Notes under the pieces: generated by a model
What the model saw: the letters and a program-made list of their open reading frames with translations, nothing else
Told to the model about the DNA's origin: nothing
The model's database searches: none
Source: Planctomycetota bacterium
GTDB lineage: Bacteria > Planctomycetota > UBA8742 > UBA2392
Reading direction: 5' to 3'
NCBI GenBank assembly: GCA_016722065.1
Contig: JADKGX010000001.1
Span: 496,001 to 560,000 of the forward strand
Length of the DNA: 64,000 nt
In this document: positions 6,090 through 15,656 of the stretch, in pieces
Position numbering within the stretch: position 1 is the first letter of the stretch
Layout: each line of letters starts with the position of its first letter
Translations under genes and position numbers: made by a program

Positions 6090-8828
6090 CTATGGAATGA
6101 ACTTTGCGTTGCCTGCGCTGGCTGCGGCGCTGGCAATCGTGCCTGAGAAGGTGAAAGGCGAGCCCGCCGTCATGCCACCTGCACCACGAAGTTCCACGCA
6201 CCAGCACTCGGTGATGGAAGCTGTGTTGCCGTCGCCGATGAACATCACGGCCATGCCGTCGCCGGGGCGCCAGGACAACTGGTTGATGAAAGGATTGGCG
6301 TTGGCGAACGAACTGGTCAGGTTGATCTGTGTGGGAGTTGCCGACAGCGTGGCTATGCCCACCTTGTTGGCACCGCTGCCAATATCCGCAAAGCGGTACA
6401 GAACGCGCTGCCCTTCGGGCGAGAATTCGAACAGTGCAGAACTTGAGTGGCCGGCCGGAACCTGTGTGACGTTCGTCGACGTTCCGTTCAAAATGATCGC
6501 GCCGCTGGTGGTCGTCAACGGCTGCCAGAACAGCTCAAACTGGCTTGCCACGAGGTAGTCGGCCTCCATGAGAACCGCGTTGCCGGTTGGGCTCCACTTC
6601 ACTCGCCCGCAATTGGATGACGCTTGTGCTGTTGCCGGGTTGTCCAATTGCACGGGCGTGGGAGAACTTGAGGTGTTGATCGCAACGCCGTACACGTGGT
6701 CAATGCCAGCGGCGCTGACAATGTAGGCCAGGCGCGTACCTTCTGGCGAGATGCCCCAGCCTGGGTTACTCGAAACAAACTGGCTGCCGGTCACGTTGGG
6801 GGTCTGCAACACCGCCGCCGTGGCACTCAAGGTGCCGCCGCCCAAGCTGATGGCGCTGGCCCACAGGTGGTTGACGCCCGCGACGCTGTCGTCGGCCAGA
6901 TAGGCGATAGTGCCGTTTCCACCCCACTCGATTTCCTGTGTCTGGTAAACGGCGTTGGTGAATGCTGCTGCGCCGTCGATGCGCGTGGCGGTACCGGGCG
7001 TGTGCGTTGCGGTGTCGAACTGGCACCCCCACACCTGGCGGTTGCCGGTTGAGGTATTGTTCAGAATGAAACCGATGCGGCTGGCGTCGCTGCTCCACTT
7101 GAACCCAAAGTTAATCTTCAACGTTGCCGTAGAGCCGCCGTAGCCGCCGATGCGGTTGACGTTGCTGACCGCGGGCGTGGTACCCGTGATGCGCGCCGTG
7201 AACAACTCATAGGCCGTGGCCGTGGCAATGTCCGTGTCGCTTCGGAACAACAGGTACTGGTTGGCGCCGGTCACCGGTGCCCACTTGAAATCCACCACAT
7301 ATCGTTGCTGGCCGGGCGTGGAGTTGGTGTTGATTTGCACCGGCGTGCCGCCTGCCGAAGCAGCGACAAACAGGTCACGGGCACCGTTGGGGTTGGTGGG
7401 GTCCTGGCGAGAGAACAGAATGTAGGCGCCGTTGGGTGAAGGGGTGGGCGCATCCTGCAAGGTGTCGCTGCCGGAAAAACCGCCCGTGACCAGGCGAAAT
7501 TCGGTAAACCCGGCCGAGGAAGCGTTGACGAAAGGTTCCTGTGGCGTCAGGGCAGCGTTGGCGCGCTTTTGGTAGCTGAAGCTGTAATCGCCCTGCCCGA
7601 TCACGTTGATTTCAAACGTGCCGCCGGTCTGGCCGCCGGTCGCGTTGCTGGCAAACGAAAGTTGAAAGCTGAACGCCGCCTGGGCCGTCACGGTAAACGC
7701 GATGCTGAAGGCCTGGTTTCCGCTGGGAACAACGGTGCCCGAGGCCGGCTGGGTAATCGTGACACCGCCAGTAATGTTGACAATGCTTGACGCCGTGACA
7801 AACGACGGCCCGCCGCTGATGGTCAGGTTCGTGGTTCCAGTGTTTGCGATCGTGAAATCCACCGGGAAACCCGCCACGCCAAACGCACGGTTGCCAAGGT
7901 CTAGCGTGCCGCCGTCTGCAATGGAGGTAAAGGCGCGCGAGACGGCAACGATTCGCGAGGGTACCGTGCCCGTGCCGCTGATGGTGAACTCGAACGTGGG
8001 GCCTGTCTGGCCCGTGGATGCGTCGGTGCCGAACTGCACGGTAAAGCTGAACGCACCAGCACCGGTAACCTGATAGTTCACGTCAAAAGTCTGCGTGCCA
8101 CCGCCGGAGGCAATCGTGCCCGCGCCAGGCTGGGTGATTGCCGGAGTACCCGTGATGTTCACGGGCGCAGGGCTTGCCGCTACCGTGACAAACGGGGCCG
8201 AGCCCGTGAAGCTCATGACGCCGGTGCCGTTGTTGGTAAGCGTATACGTCAGTGCAGGCGCGGCGGTTGTTGCGTCAATGCTGCCCACGCCATCGGTGCC
8301 GCTATCGGTGATGCTGCCCGCGCGCGAGACCACCAGCACGCGTGTGCTGTTATCGCCCGTGCCGCTGACGACAATTTCGAACGTCGCGCCGGTTTGGCCG
8401 CCATCAGCATCGCTGGTGAATGTGAGCGTGAAGCCAAAAGCGCCAGCCGCCGCAACTTGATAGTCCACGGTGAAGGTCTGCGTGCCGCCGGCAGTAATCA
8501 CAGCCGCGGCGGGCTGGCCAAGCGTGACCGCCGAGCCCGTCAGGTTGGTAATCGCTGAGGCCACGACAAAGCCCGGCCCGCCACTGAGGGTCAGGTCTTG
8601 CGTGCCGTCGTTGTGAATGGTGTAGGTGAGTTGCGGCGCGGCACTGAGTGTCGAGACCGCACCCAGCGCATCGGTCGCGCCATCAGCAATGGTGCCCACG
8701 CGCGTTACGCGGATTGCGCGCAGGGCACTGGAACCGCCGCCGCCGCCATGGTCGTCATCCTTGGCACAGGCACTGAAACCCAGCAGCAGCGACAAAAGCG
8801 CTGCCCACAGCAATACGCTGTTTCTCAT
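6090..8828 (-). CDS. Large lipoprotein with three choice-of-anchor-D-like repeats and a C-terminal TolB-like region
   Basis: The 912-residue protein starts with a lipoprotein signal (LLLGFSAC, Cys21), then KDDDHGGGGG. Three repeats of about 120 residues follow (roughly 35-160, 160-290, 290-415), each with the same beats: V(S/T)RxGxIxDxGTD, TNNGT, ITQPxxGTI, GGTQTFxVxYQV and GAFxFTxxFxxDAxxGQTGxTFE. These look like choice-of-anchor-D/ASH-type Ig-like domains. The C-terminal half (about 430-912) has SPNGAYILFSR, DLFVAAS and SPEGxRLAYI motifs typical of TolB/PD40-like beta-propeller blades. It is probably outer-surface or periplasmic; no enzyme motif was seen. GAGGGAGT before the ATG is a good ribosome site. 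It stands alone. Confidence 0.85.
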   Translation of the reverse strand: MRNSVLLWAALLSLLLGFSACAKDDDHGGGGGSSALRAIRVTRVGTIADGATDALGAVSTLSAAPQLTYTIHNDGTQDLTLSGGPGFVVASAITNLTGSAVTLGQPAAAVITAGGTQTFTVDYQVAAAGAFGFTLTFTSDADGGQTGATFEIVVSGTGDNSTRVLVVSRAGSITDSGTDGVGSIDATTAAPALTYTLTNNGTGVMSFTGSAPFVTVAASPAPVNITGTPAITQPGAGTIASGGGTQTFDVNYQVTGAGAFSFTVQFGTDASTGQTGPTFEFTISGTGTVPSRIVAVSRAFTSIADGGTLDLGNRAFGVAGFPVDFTIANTGTTNLTISGGPSFVTASSIVNITGGVTITQPASGTVVPSGNQAFSIAFTVTAQAAFSFQLSFASNATGGQTGGTFEINVIGQGDYSFSYQKRANAALTPQEPFVNASSAGFTEFRLVTGGFSGSDTLQDAPTPSPNGAYILFSRQDPTNPNGARDLFVAASAGGTPVQINTNSTPGQQRYVVDFKWAPVTGANQYLLFRSDTDIATATAYELFTARITGTTPAVSNVNRIGGYGGSTATLKINFGFKWSSDASRIGFILNNTSTGNRQVWGCQFDTATHTPGTATRIDGAAAFTNAVYQTQEIEWGGNGTIAYLADDSVAGVNHLWASAISLGGGTLSATAAVLQTPNVTGSQFVSSNPGWGISPEGTRLAYIVSAAGIDHVYGVAINTSSSPTPVQLDNPATAQASSNCGRVKWSPTGNAVLMEADYLVASQFELFWQPLTTTSGAIILNGTSTNVTQVPAGHSSSALFEFSPEGQRVLYRFADIGSGANKVGIATLSATPTQINLTSSFANANPFINQLSWRPGDGMAVMFIGDGNTASITECWCVELRGAGGMTAGSPFTFSGTIASAAASAGNAKFIP

Positions 8829-9001
8829 GGGACTCCCTCAGTCGTTAAACGGCCCGATAGTTGCCCATACAACGCCTCCATCTAAGCGAGGCTCGCGTCG
8901 CAAGAAAGCATTTTCTTGGCCAACAGCAGAAAAGCCTTTGCTGGTCGCCCGAATGCACCGCGCGGCTTGATGCCGGCCCCGGCACAGGCCACAATCCGCC
9001 C

Positions 9002-10300
9002 ATGTCCGACAACCCTGCTTCCAAGACCTTCTGGAAGTCGCTTGGCCCCGGGCTGTTGTTTGCCGGTGCGGCCGTTGGCGTATCGCACCTGGTGCAAAGC
9101 ACGCGCGCCGGGGCGGATTTCGGCCTGGCGCTGGTGGTGGTGATTCTGTTTGCCAACTTCTTCAAGTACCCGGGTTTTCAGTTCGGGCCGCGCTATGCCG
9201 CCGCCACGGGCACCAGCTTACTGGAGGGATACCGCAAGCAGGGCCTGTGGGCGCTGGTTCTGTTTGCGCTGTTGACGCTGGCGACCATGTTCACGGTCCA
9301 AGCCGCTGTAACAGCCATGACAGGCGCATTGTTTGCTGCAGTGCTGGGCTTGACGGACCCGATTCTGGGCCAGCCGCCGGTGGTTGTGTTTTCGGCGCTG
9401 CTGACCCTGTTGTGTGCCCTGCTGCTGGTGATTGGCCATTACAAGTGGCTGGACAAGATCATGAAGGTAGTGGTGCTGGTGCTGACCCTGACCACACTGG
9501 TCGCCACGGTGATGGTGCTGCCCAAGCTGCCCTGGGACAGCTTTGCGCTGCTGCCCGGGGGCGACTACCTGTTTGCGGCCGCAACAGCACTTGGCCTGTG
9601 CGGGCTGATTGGCTGGATGCCCAGCGCCTATGACATCTCGATCTGGCACTCGCTATGGACGCTGGCCCGGCGGCGTGAAACCGGCCACGCACCTTCCGTG
9701 CGCAGTGCACTGGTGGATTTTGATGTCGGCTACATCGGCACCACCGTGCTGGGGGTGATGTTTCTGTGCATGGGCGCTGGCGTGATGTTTCACTCCGGCC
9801 AGAAATTCGCACCCCAGCCGGCGGCCTTTGCCGCGCAGGTGATCAGCCTGTACACCGAAACGCTGGGCGCCTGGATGGGCCCGGTGGTGGCGATTTCGGC
9901 CTTCACCGTGATGTTTTCGACCACACTCACGGTCGTCGACGGCTTTCCGCGCGCGATTGCCACGCTGGTGGCGCGCTTCAAGGGGCCAGAGCAGCCAGGC
10001 GTGCCCGATGCCGCAAACAGGTTTGTGTATTGGGGCGCGATTGCGGTGCTGGGCCTTGGCGCCCTGGTGGTAATCGAATTCTTTGGAAAGTCGCTGCCCC
10101 AGATGGCCGATACAGCCACATCGCTTTCGCTGCTGACGGCTGCGCCCCTGGCCTGGCTGAACCACCGCGCCATGACCGGCCCCGAGGTACCTGCAGAGGC
10201 GAGGCCCGGCCCGGTCATGCAGGCCTGGAGCTGGCTTGGCATTGCAGTGTCAGTGCTGCTGGCGGGTTACTACGTGTGGTTCAAGTGGCTGGCTGGCTGA
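9002..10300 (+). CDS. Nramp-related membrane transporter, divergent in the metal site
   Basis: This 432-residue polytopic protein has about eleven hydrophobic segments. It opens with WKSLGPGLLFAGAAVGVSHLVQSTRAGADFG and keeps the general Nramp plan, with GWMPSAYDISIW in the TM6 region. The canonical DPGN of TM1 is replaced by VGVSH, and the TM6 MPH by MPS. It is therefore likely a LeuT-fold relative whose substrate may not be Mn2+/Fe2+. The start at 9002 was chosen because the upstream extension (from 8861) is non-hydrophobic and unlike the family. It ends one base before the convergent nickel-transporter gene ends, leaving no room for a terminator between them. Confidence 0.82.
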   Translation: MSDNPASKTFWKSLGPGLLFAGAAVGVSHLVQSTRAGADFGLALVVVILFANFFKYPGFQFGPRYAAATGTSLLEGYRKQGLWALVLFALLTLATMFTVQAAVTAMTGALFAAVLGLTDPILGQPPVVVFSALLTLLCALLLVIGHYKWLDKIMKVVVLVLTLTTLVATVMVLPKLPWDSFALLPGGDYLFAAATALGLCGLIGWMPSAYDISIWHSLWTLARRRETGHAPSVRSALVDFDVGYIGTTVLGVMFLCMGAGVMFHSGQKFAPQPAAFAAQVISLYTETLGAWMGPVVAISAFTVMFSTTLTVVDGFPRAIATLVARFKGPEQPGVPDAANRFVYWGAIAVLGLGALVVIEFFGKSLPQMADTATSLSLLTAAPLAWLNHRAMTGPEVPAEARPGPVMQAWSWLGIAVSVLLAGYYVWFKWLAG

Positions 10301-11059
10301 TCAGGGCAGCTCAATGCCGGCCATGGGCAAGAAAATCCAGGCCAGACCGATCAGCAGACACAGTACTGCCGAAACATACATGGAAGCCTTCAACAGCATC
10401 GGCGACTTGGCACCCAGCCTTGCGGTGATTACACCAAACCCGCCGGCAAAAACGGCCATGCTCACAATCGATCCGGTCGCGAACCCGGCCAGGTACGTGC
10501 AACTGACAAAAATCGTGGGCGCCATCAGCGCAGGCAACACGCCAAGCAAGTGCGCCATGCCGGCCAGACCGTGCAGCGTGCCTGCAGCAAAGGCCGCGTG
10601 GGTGTGCACATGCTTTTGCATGCCGGATTCCGCAGGGTCGTGGGCCTGGGTGCCGTGAACATGCCAGTGGGCGTGGCTTTGGTCGTCGTGGGCATGGTCG
10701 TGCAGGTGCAGGTTCTGGCGCGCGGCCTGGCGCAGGCCCCACATGCCGAACAGGATCAGCATCGCGCCGACCATGCGTTCGCCCCATTCACTGAAGAACT
10801 CCAGGTTCAATTTTTCGCGCCCTACCAGCAGCAGCAGCGTAACCACAATGACGCCCATGCTGTGGCCCACGCCCCAGCGCACGCCCTGAATGGCCGCGCG
10901 CAACTTGCGATTGACCGAAAGCGGCATCAACGCGGCCAGGTGGTCCGCGCCCATGAAGGTGTGCGCAATGCCCGCCAGCAGCCCCGTTCCGACGGCAAGC
11001 CATGCGGTATCGACCCGAATGTCGTGGGCAAGGTCGGCCAGTATCATGGGGCTGTTCAT
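10301..11059 (-). CDS. Nickel/cobalt transporter (UreH/NicO-like) with His-rich loop
   Basis: This 252-residue membrane protein has an N-terminal segment GLLAGIAHTFMGADHLAALMPLS, matching the H-x4-(G)ADH metal signature of the UreH/NicO group. A central His-rich loop (HLHDHAHDDQSHAHWHVHG) follows, then GTLHGLAGMAHLLGVLPAL. About six membrane segments are visible. It likely moves Ni2+ (or Co2+) across the inner membrane. The start has a GGAG site 5 bases upstream. It begins 20 bases after the nikR stop and is most likely in one operon under NikR control. Direction (uptake or export) cannot be decided from the sequence. Confidence 0.87.
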   Translation of the reverse strand: MNSPMILADLAHDIRVDTAWLAVGTGLLAGIAHTFMGADHLAALMPLSVNRKLRAAIQGVRWGVGHSMGVIVVTLLLLVGREKLNLEFFSEWGERMVGAMLILFGMWGLRQAARQNLHLHDHAHDDQSHAHWHVHGTQAHDPAESGMQKHVHTHAAFAAGTLHGLAGMAHLLGVLPALMAPTIFVSCTYLAGFATGSIVSMAVFAGGFGVITARLGAKSPMLLKASMYVSAVLCLLIGLAWIFLPMAGIELP

Positions 11060-11079
11060 GGTGGCTCCAGTCTATCTTG

Positions 11080-11520
11080 CTAGTGCGGCAGATTGCTGCC
11101 GGTGCTGCTTACAGAAAGCGTGGCATGGAGCACTCCCTTGAGCCTGCGCATGCCGTCGGCCAGGGCGCGCAGGGTATCAGGCTTGCCACGCAGCATGATC
11201 ATCTCAGCGCACATGTGGTGGTCCAGGTGAACATGCGTGCTGGCCAGCACGTGGGCCAGGTGGTCGTGCTGCAGGTGGTTCAGGCGGTCCGTCAAGCCGT
11301 GCTGGTGATGGTCGTACAGCAACGTGATGGTGCCCAGCACCTCCAAGCCCCTGTCCCATTCTTCGGCTACGAGCTCTTTGCGGATTAAGTCGCGCACATA
11401 TTCGCTGCGATTTTCGTAGCCAGTGCGGTCCACCAGGCGCTGCAACTCCTGGGCCAGTGGCGCCTCAATGGAGATGCTCAAGCGCACCAACCCGGCCGGT
11501 TCCTCAGTATTACGCTTCAT
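11080..11520 (-). CDS. nikR: Nickel-responsive ribbon-helix-helix regulator NikR
   Basis: The 146-residue protein has an N-terminal ribbon-helix-helix domain (GLVRLSISIEAPLAQELQ, then YENRSEYVRDLIRKELV). Its C-terminal ACT-like nickel-binding domain carries HVHLDHHMCAEM, which supplies the His-x-His and Cys ligands, with further histidines in LYDHHQHGL. When loaded with Ni2+, NikR represses nickel transport genes. It is the first gene of an operon with the nickel transporter downstream. I chose the start at 11520; the longer reading frame to 11649 is low-complexity and unlike the family. Two copies of CGTAATAC lie at and just after the start codon and may be an autoregulatory site. Confidence 0.93.
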   Translation of the reverse strand: MKRNTEEPAGLVRLSISIEAPLAQELQRLVDRTGYENRSEYVRDLIRKELVAEEWDRGLEVLGTITLLYDHHQHGLTDRLNHLQHDHLAHVLASTHVHLDHHMCAEMIMLRGKPDTLRALADGMRRLKGVLHATLSVSSTGSNLPH

Positions 11521-11535
11521 GCTTTCGGTATTACG
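11507..11535 (-). promoter_or_regulatory. Possible NikR site: direct repeat of CGTAATAC
   Basis: On the minus strand CGTAATAC occurs at 11528-11535 and again at 11507-11514, 21 bases apart (two helical turns), straddling the nikR ATG. The bases resemble half-sites in known NikR operators (GTATGA/TCATAC and GTRTTAC-like), but those are inverted repeats, whereas these are direct. Confidence 0.4.
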
Positions 11536-11726
11536 AGGCCGGACCCTCGATCGCGAACAAATTTTGACGGCTTGTGCCCCGGACTCGGCTGGTGCATGTT
11601 CGGGGCTGTCGGGTCGCTCCGGCAGGGCTGGCGCAGCCCAACAGGTCACCCAACCTGCGGCGGCTTCAAACCGGCGTGCGCGCGGGTTATGCTGGGCTGT
11701 CCGGGCGGGCGCAGAGATCTTTGGTT

Positions 11727-14700
11727 ATGGCACAAGCCGTCGGCAAGCACCCGGCATTTCTGCAAGCGTTACAAGACGCCACCTTGGCGGCGCAGCGCAA
11801 CGCGCCCGTGCTGGTGTACGGCGAAACCGGGTCCGGCAAGGGCATGCTGGCAGAGTACGTGCACCTGCAAAGCGGCCGACGCGGCAAGTTTGTCTCGTTG
11901 AACTGTGCCACGCTGCAATCCAGCCTGTTTGAAAGCGAGCTGTTCGGTTACATGAAAGGCGCCTTTACCGGCGCCCAGAAGGACACCCCGGGCCTGTTTG
12001 AGGCCGCCAGCGGCGGCACGCTGTTTCTTGACGAAATCGGCGATACTCCGCTGGAGCTTCAACCCAAGCTGCTGCGCGCCCTTGAACAAGGCCGCATCCG
12101 CCGGGTGGGCGGAGTCGATGAAATCCCGGTCAATGTGCGGCTGGTGTGTGCCACCAACCGCGACCTGGCCGAGTTGATTCGCGAGGGCCGCTTTCGCGAG
12201 GACCTGTTTTATCGCATCAATTCATTTGTCGTGCGCCTGCCTTCGTTGCGCGAGCGCATGGACGACCTGCCCGTGCTGGCCGAACACCTGCTGGCAGAAA
12301 TCGCCCGCGAGAACCGCACCCGCACCCAGGTGCTGTCCGTCGAGGCCGTGCAGAAGCTGCAATCCTATTCCTGGCCCGGCAACGTGCGCGAACTTCGCAG
12401 CGTGCTGGCCTTTGGCGCCGCCAAGGCCGGCGTACGCCCGACCATCAAGCCTGAACATTTGCCTCAGCCCTCGACTTCAGGCGCAGCGACACCCACCGGC
12501 AAGCCCGACAGCGAAACGACCCGGCTGTTTCTGGAAGTAACGCGCAAGGGCTTTCAAGACCCGGCCACCTGGAGCCGCTTTCTGGTCGCCCTGAACCGCA
12601 ACCTGGGAGACAGCCTGGTGGCGCGTGGCGACATTCTGCCCTTTCTGCGTGCCGCCCGCGGTGCCGAACCCACCGACAACAGCCTGGTCAATGAATGGCA
12701 GCGCATGGTCAAACCATCGGCCGTGGGGCTGGGTCTGTTGCGCGAAGAAGGCAAGAAGGTGCGCATTGACCTGGCGGCCTGTGAGTCGCTGGCCGACGGC
12801 ACAGCCCGGCCCGTCGTGGCACCTGAGTCCGACCCGCTGGCCGGGTCCCCCGACGACGAGACCGAACGCGAACCCGAAAAGGCCCCGCCGATTCGACGCA
12901 CCAACGTGGTCGCACCGCGCACAAGCTTTGTGGGACGCACCCAGGAACTTGCCGACCTGGCCAGGTTGATTCGAGAATCCGATTCCAATCTGCTGACACT
13001 GTTTGGTCCCGGGGGCACAGGAAAAACCCGCCTGGCCCAGGAAGTCGCGCGCGAGTTTGCCCACGAATACCCCGGCGGTGCCTGGTTTGCGGACTTGACC
13101 GACAGCCGCAACATTGAGGGCGTGGCCTATGCCGTGGCCCGCGCCATGGGCGTGCCACTGACCAGCAACACGTCGCCCGAATTGGCCGTCACGCAAGTGC
13201 TGCAATCGCGCCCTGCGGCGTTGCTGGTGCTGGATAACATGGAACAGGTCGTCAGCGTGGCTGCCGGGGTGGTGGGCAACTGGGCCGCCCACGCGCCGCA
13301 GGTTCGCTTTCTGGTGACCAGCCGCTTTCTACTGGGGCTGGATGGTGAAGTTGAGTTCGAACTCACTCCGCTTGCCATGCCTGAGGAATCCGCGCTGCCC
13401 CAGCAGGTCGCCACCAGTGAATCCGGCCGCCTGTTCGTTGACCGCGCGCGCATCAACCACGTCAACTTCAGCATCACTGATCGCAACTGCCGGGCCGTGG
13501 CCAGCATCTGCCGCCGCCTGGAAGGCATGCCCCTGGCCATTGAGCTGGCTGCGGCACGCATCGCCATCATGCAGCCCGAACAAATCGCCGAACGACTGGA
13601 CAGCCTGTTTTCTCTGCTGCGCAGCTCGCGCCGTGACCTGGCACCCCGCCAGCAAAGCCTGGCCGCCACGATTGACTGGAGTTTCAACCTGCTGTCAGAA
13701 GCCGAGAAACTGGCTTTTGCGCAGCTTTCCGAATTTCGCGGCGGTTTTCAATTGGCCGCGGCCGAAGCCGTGCTGGACATGACCAGCCTGCGCGATGCGC
13801 CCTTGATCATGGACCTGGTGCAAAGCCTGCGCGAAAAAAGCCTGCTGCGCGCCCAGGACACTCCCTCTGGCACTTTGTTTTCCATGTATGAAGCCATTCG
13901 CGAGTACGCCGCCGACCGCTGGTTGGCCATGGCGTCCAGCCAGGCCAGCCACGCGCTGCGACTGCGCCATGCGCGCTACTATCGCGACTACCTGCTGATT
14001 TGGGACCGGCGCATTTTCACCGCTGAAGCCGTTGACGCCCTGGCCCGGCTGGAATTGGCCCGGGCCAATATCGAACACGCCATGGACTGGACCCTGGAAG
14101 CACCCCAGGAATCTGACCGCCGCAAATTGTATGTCGACCTGGCCTTGCACACCTTGAACCTGCTGCGCGTGCACGGGCCCGCGCAAGCGCGTGTACCGGT
14201 GTTGCGCCGCGCCCTGGAACTGGCAAACCCCGGGCCCTCCGAAGACCGCATTCGGCTGCTGCTGGGGCTGGGCACTGCGGAACGCGAAGCCGGCGACTCT
14301 GCGGTGGGAAGCCGCTACACGCAGGAAGCGCTGGAGCTGGCCCAGGCCGCGCACGACCCGCGCCTGACCGGCCTGGCCTGGTTTTCCAAGGCCAGCATCA
14401 GCTTCTCGGAGGGCCGCACAACCGAAGCCCAGCAGCAGCACGAAGCCGCACTGGCGCTGTTTCGCAAGGCCGGCGACAAAGGCAACGAAGCCCGCGTGAT
14501 CAGCCGCATGGGCTTGATGCAGGCCCACTTGCGGGACTTTGAGGGCGGCCTGGCCAGCGTGGCGCAATCGGAATCCATGCTGCGTGAACAGGACGACCTG
14601 CCCGGTGTGGCCCAGGCCCTGACCACGCGGGCCAACATTCTGTTCCACAAGTCGGATTTTGTCGGCGCGCTGGCGGCCGTGGAGGACGCGTCACGGATCT

Positions 14701-15392
14701 ACACCGGGCTGAACGACCGGCGCATGCTGGCCATGACGCTGGGCAACCGCGCGCTGATGACGCGACAATTGCGCAGGCTGCGCGAGGCGCTTCAATTGAT
14801 GTTGCAAGCCGGAGAGCAAGCGGCAGAGGTAGGCGACCAAGCCACCATTGCAATCAACCAGATGAACTTGGGGCTGATCTATCTGGACCTCGATCTTGCG
14901 CACGAATCAGAGGAAAGCTTCCGCGCCGGCCTGAAACTGTTCGAGCAGCAGTCGCGCCCGCACTACGCCGCCATCTGCCGCGAAAACCTGTTTGTGCTGG
15001 CTGCCCTGCGCGGCGGCACCGACGCCGCGTTACAGGGACTACAGGACATGCTTGCGGGGCTGGGCACGGAATCCAAAAACGCCGGCCTGCGCGGCGGCAT
15101 TCGCACCACCCTTGCCGAACAACTGCTGTTGGCGGGCCACAACGCACAAGCGCTGGCCCAGGCCAGCCAGGCCGCCAGTGAACTTGAAGAGGAAGGCCTC
15201 ACCCACAACCGGGATTACTTTCGCGCCATGCTGGCACTGGCAATCGCCAGCGCGCGCAACGGCGACCTGCCCAAAGCCGCAGAGTGCGCCGCCAAAGCCA
15301 ACGCGCTGGCCAAGTCACTTGGGTTCACGCCACAGGACGAATCGCCACGCATCCGGCGCGACCTGGCGGCACTGGCCGCTTTGCCCAGTTAG
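11727..15392 (+). CDS. Fusion of sigma54-type AAA+ domain, STAND (NB-ARC-like) ATPase and TPRs
   Basis: The protein has 1221 residues. Residues 1-240 form an NtrC-type AAA+ core with Walker A GETGSGKG (32-39), the sigma54-contacting GAFTGA (78-83), Walker B TLFLDEIGD and the WPGNVREL motif. Residues 262-360 are an unrecognised linker domain. A second ATPase follows (about 395-700) with FVGRTQELADL, P-loop GPGGTGKT (427-434), Walker B LLVLDN and the winged-helix text FSMYEAIREYA seen in AfsR/LuxR-type STAND regulators. The rest (about 740-1221) is TPR-like helices. No C-terminal HTH was found and there is no receiver or PAS input, so the TPR/STAND half probably is the sensor. I infer a ligand-gated activator of sigma54 promoters. 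The start at 11727 follows a better match to the family than upstream codons. Confidence 0.88.
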   Translation: MAQAVGKHPAFLQALQDATLAAQRNAPVLVYGETGSGKGMLAEYVHLQSGRRGKFVSLNCATLQSSLFESELFGYMKGAFTGAQKDTPGLFEAASGGTLFLDEIGDTPLELQPKLLRALEQGRIRRVGGVDEIPVNVRLVCATNRDLAELIREGRFREDLFYRINSFVVRLPSLRERMDDLPVLAEHLLAEIARENRTRTQVLSVEAVQKLQSYSWPGNVRELRSVLAFGAAKAGVRPTIKPEHLPQPSTSGAATPTGKPDSETTRLFLEVTRKGFQDPATWSRFLVALNRNLGDSLVARGDILPFLRAARGAEPTDNSLVNEWQRMVKPSAVGLGLLREEGKKVRIDLAACESLADGTARPVVAPESDPLAGSPDDETEREPEKAPPIRRTNVVAPRTSFVGRTQELADLARLIRESDSNLLTLFGPGGTGKTRLAQEVAREFAHEYPGGAWFADLTDSRNIEGVAYAVARAMGVPLTSNTSPELAVTQVLQSRPAALLVLDNMEQVVSVAAGVVGNWAAHAPQVRFLVTSRFLLGLDGEVEFELTPLAMPEESALPQQVATSESGRLFVDRARINHVNFSITDRNCRAVASICRRLEGMPLAIELAAARIAIMQPEQIAERLDSLFSLLRSSRRDLAPRQQSLAATIDWSFNLLSEAEKLAFAQLSEFRGGFQLAAAEAVLDMTSLRDAPLIMDLVQSLREKSLLRAQDTPSGTLFSMYEAIREYAADRWLAMASSQASHALRLRHARYYRDYLLIWDRRIFTAEAVDALARLELARANIEHAMDWTLEAPQESDRRKLYVDLALHTLNLLRVHGPAQARVPVLRRALELANPGPSEDRIRLLLGLGTAEREAGDSAVGSRYTQEALELAQAAHDPRLTGLAWFSKASISFSEGRTTEAQQQHEAALALFRKAGDKGNEARVISRMGLMQAHLRDFEGGLASVAQSESMLREQDDLPGVAQALTTRANILFHKSDFVGALAAVEDASRIYTGLNDRRMLAMTLGNRALMTRQLRRLREALQLMLQAGEQAAEVGDQATIAINQMNLGLIYLDLDLAHESEESFRAGLKLFEQQSRPHYAAICRENLFVLAALRGGTDAALQGLQDMLAGLGTESKNAGLRGGIRTTLAEQLLLAGHNAQALAQASQAASELEEEGLTHNRDYFRAMLALAIASARNGDLPKAAECAAKANALAKSLGFTPQDESPRIRRDLAALAALPS

Positions 15393-15423
15393 GCCGCAGT
15401 TTCCCCATGCCCGGCAGGACAAA

Positions 15424-15535
<112 letters not shown>

Positions 15536-15656
15536 AAAAGTTTCCATCGAGCGGGCGGCGATAGTAACAACGGGCCAAACCCCCGCAACCCGCCGCATGC
15601 TAACGCTGGCGGGGTTCACCCGCGATTTGAAGCGTCGGTTACAACGATTTGCGCCG

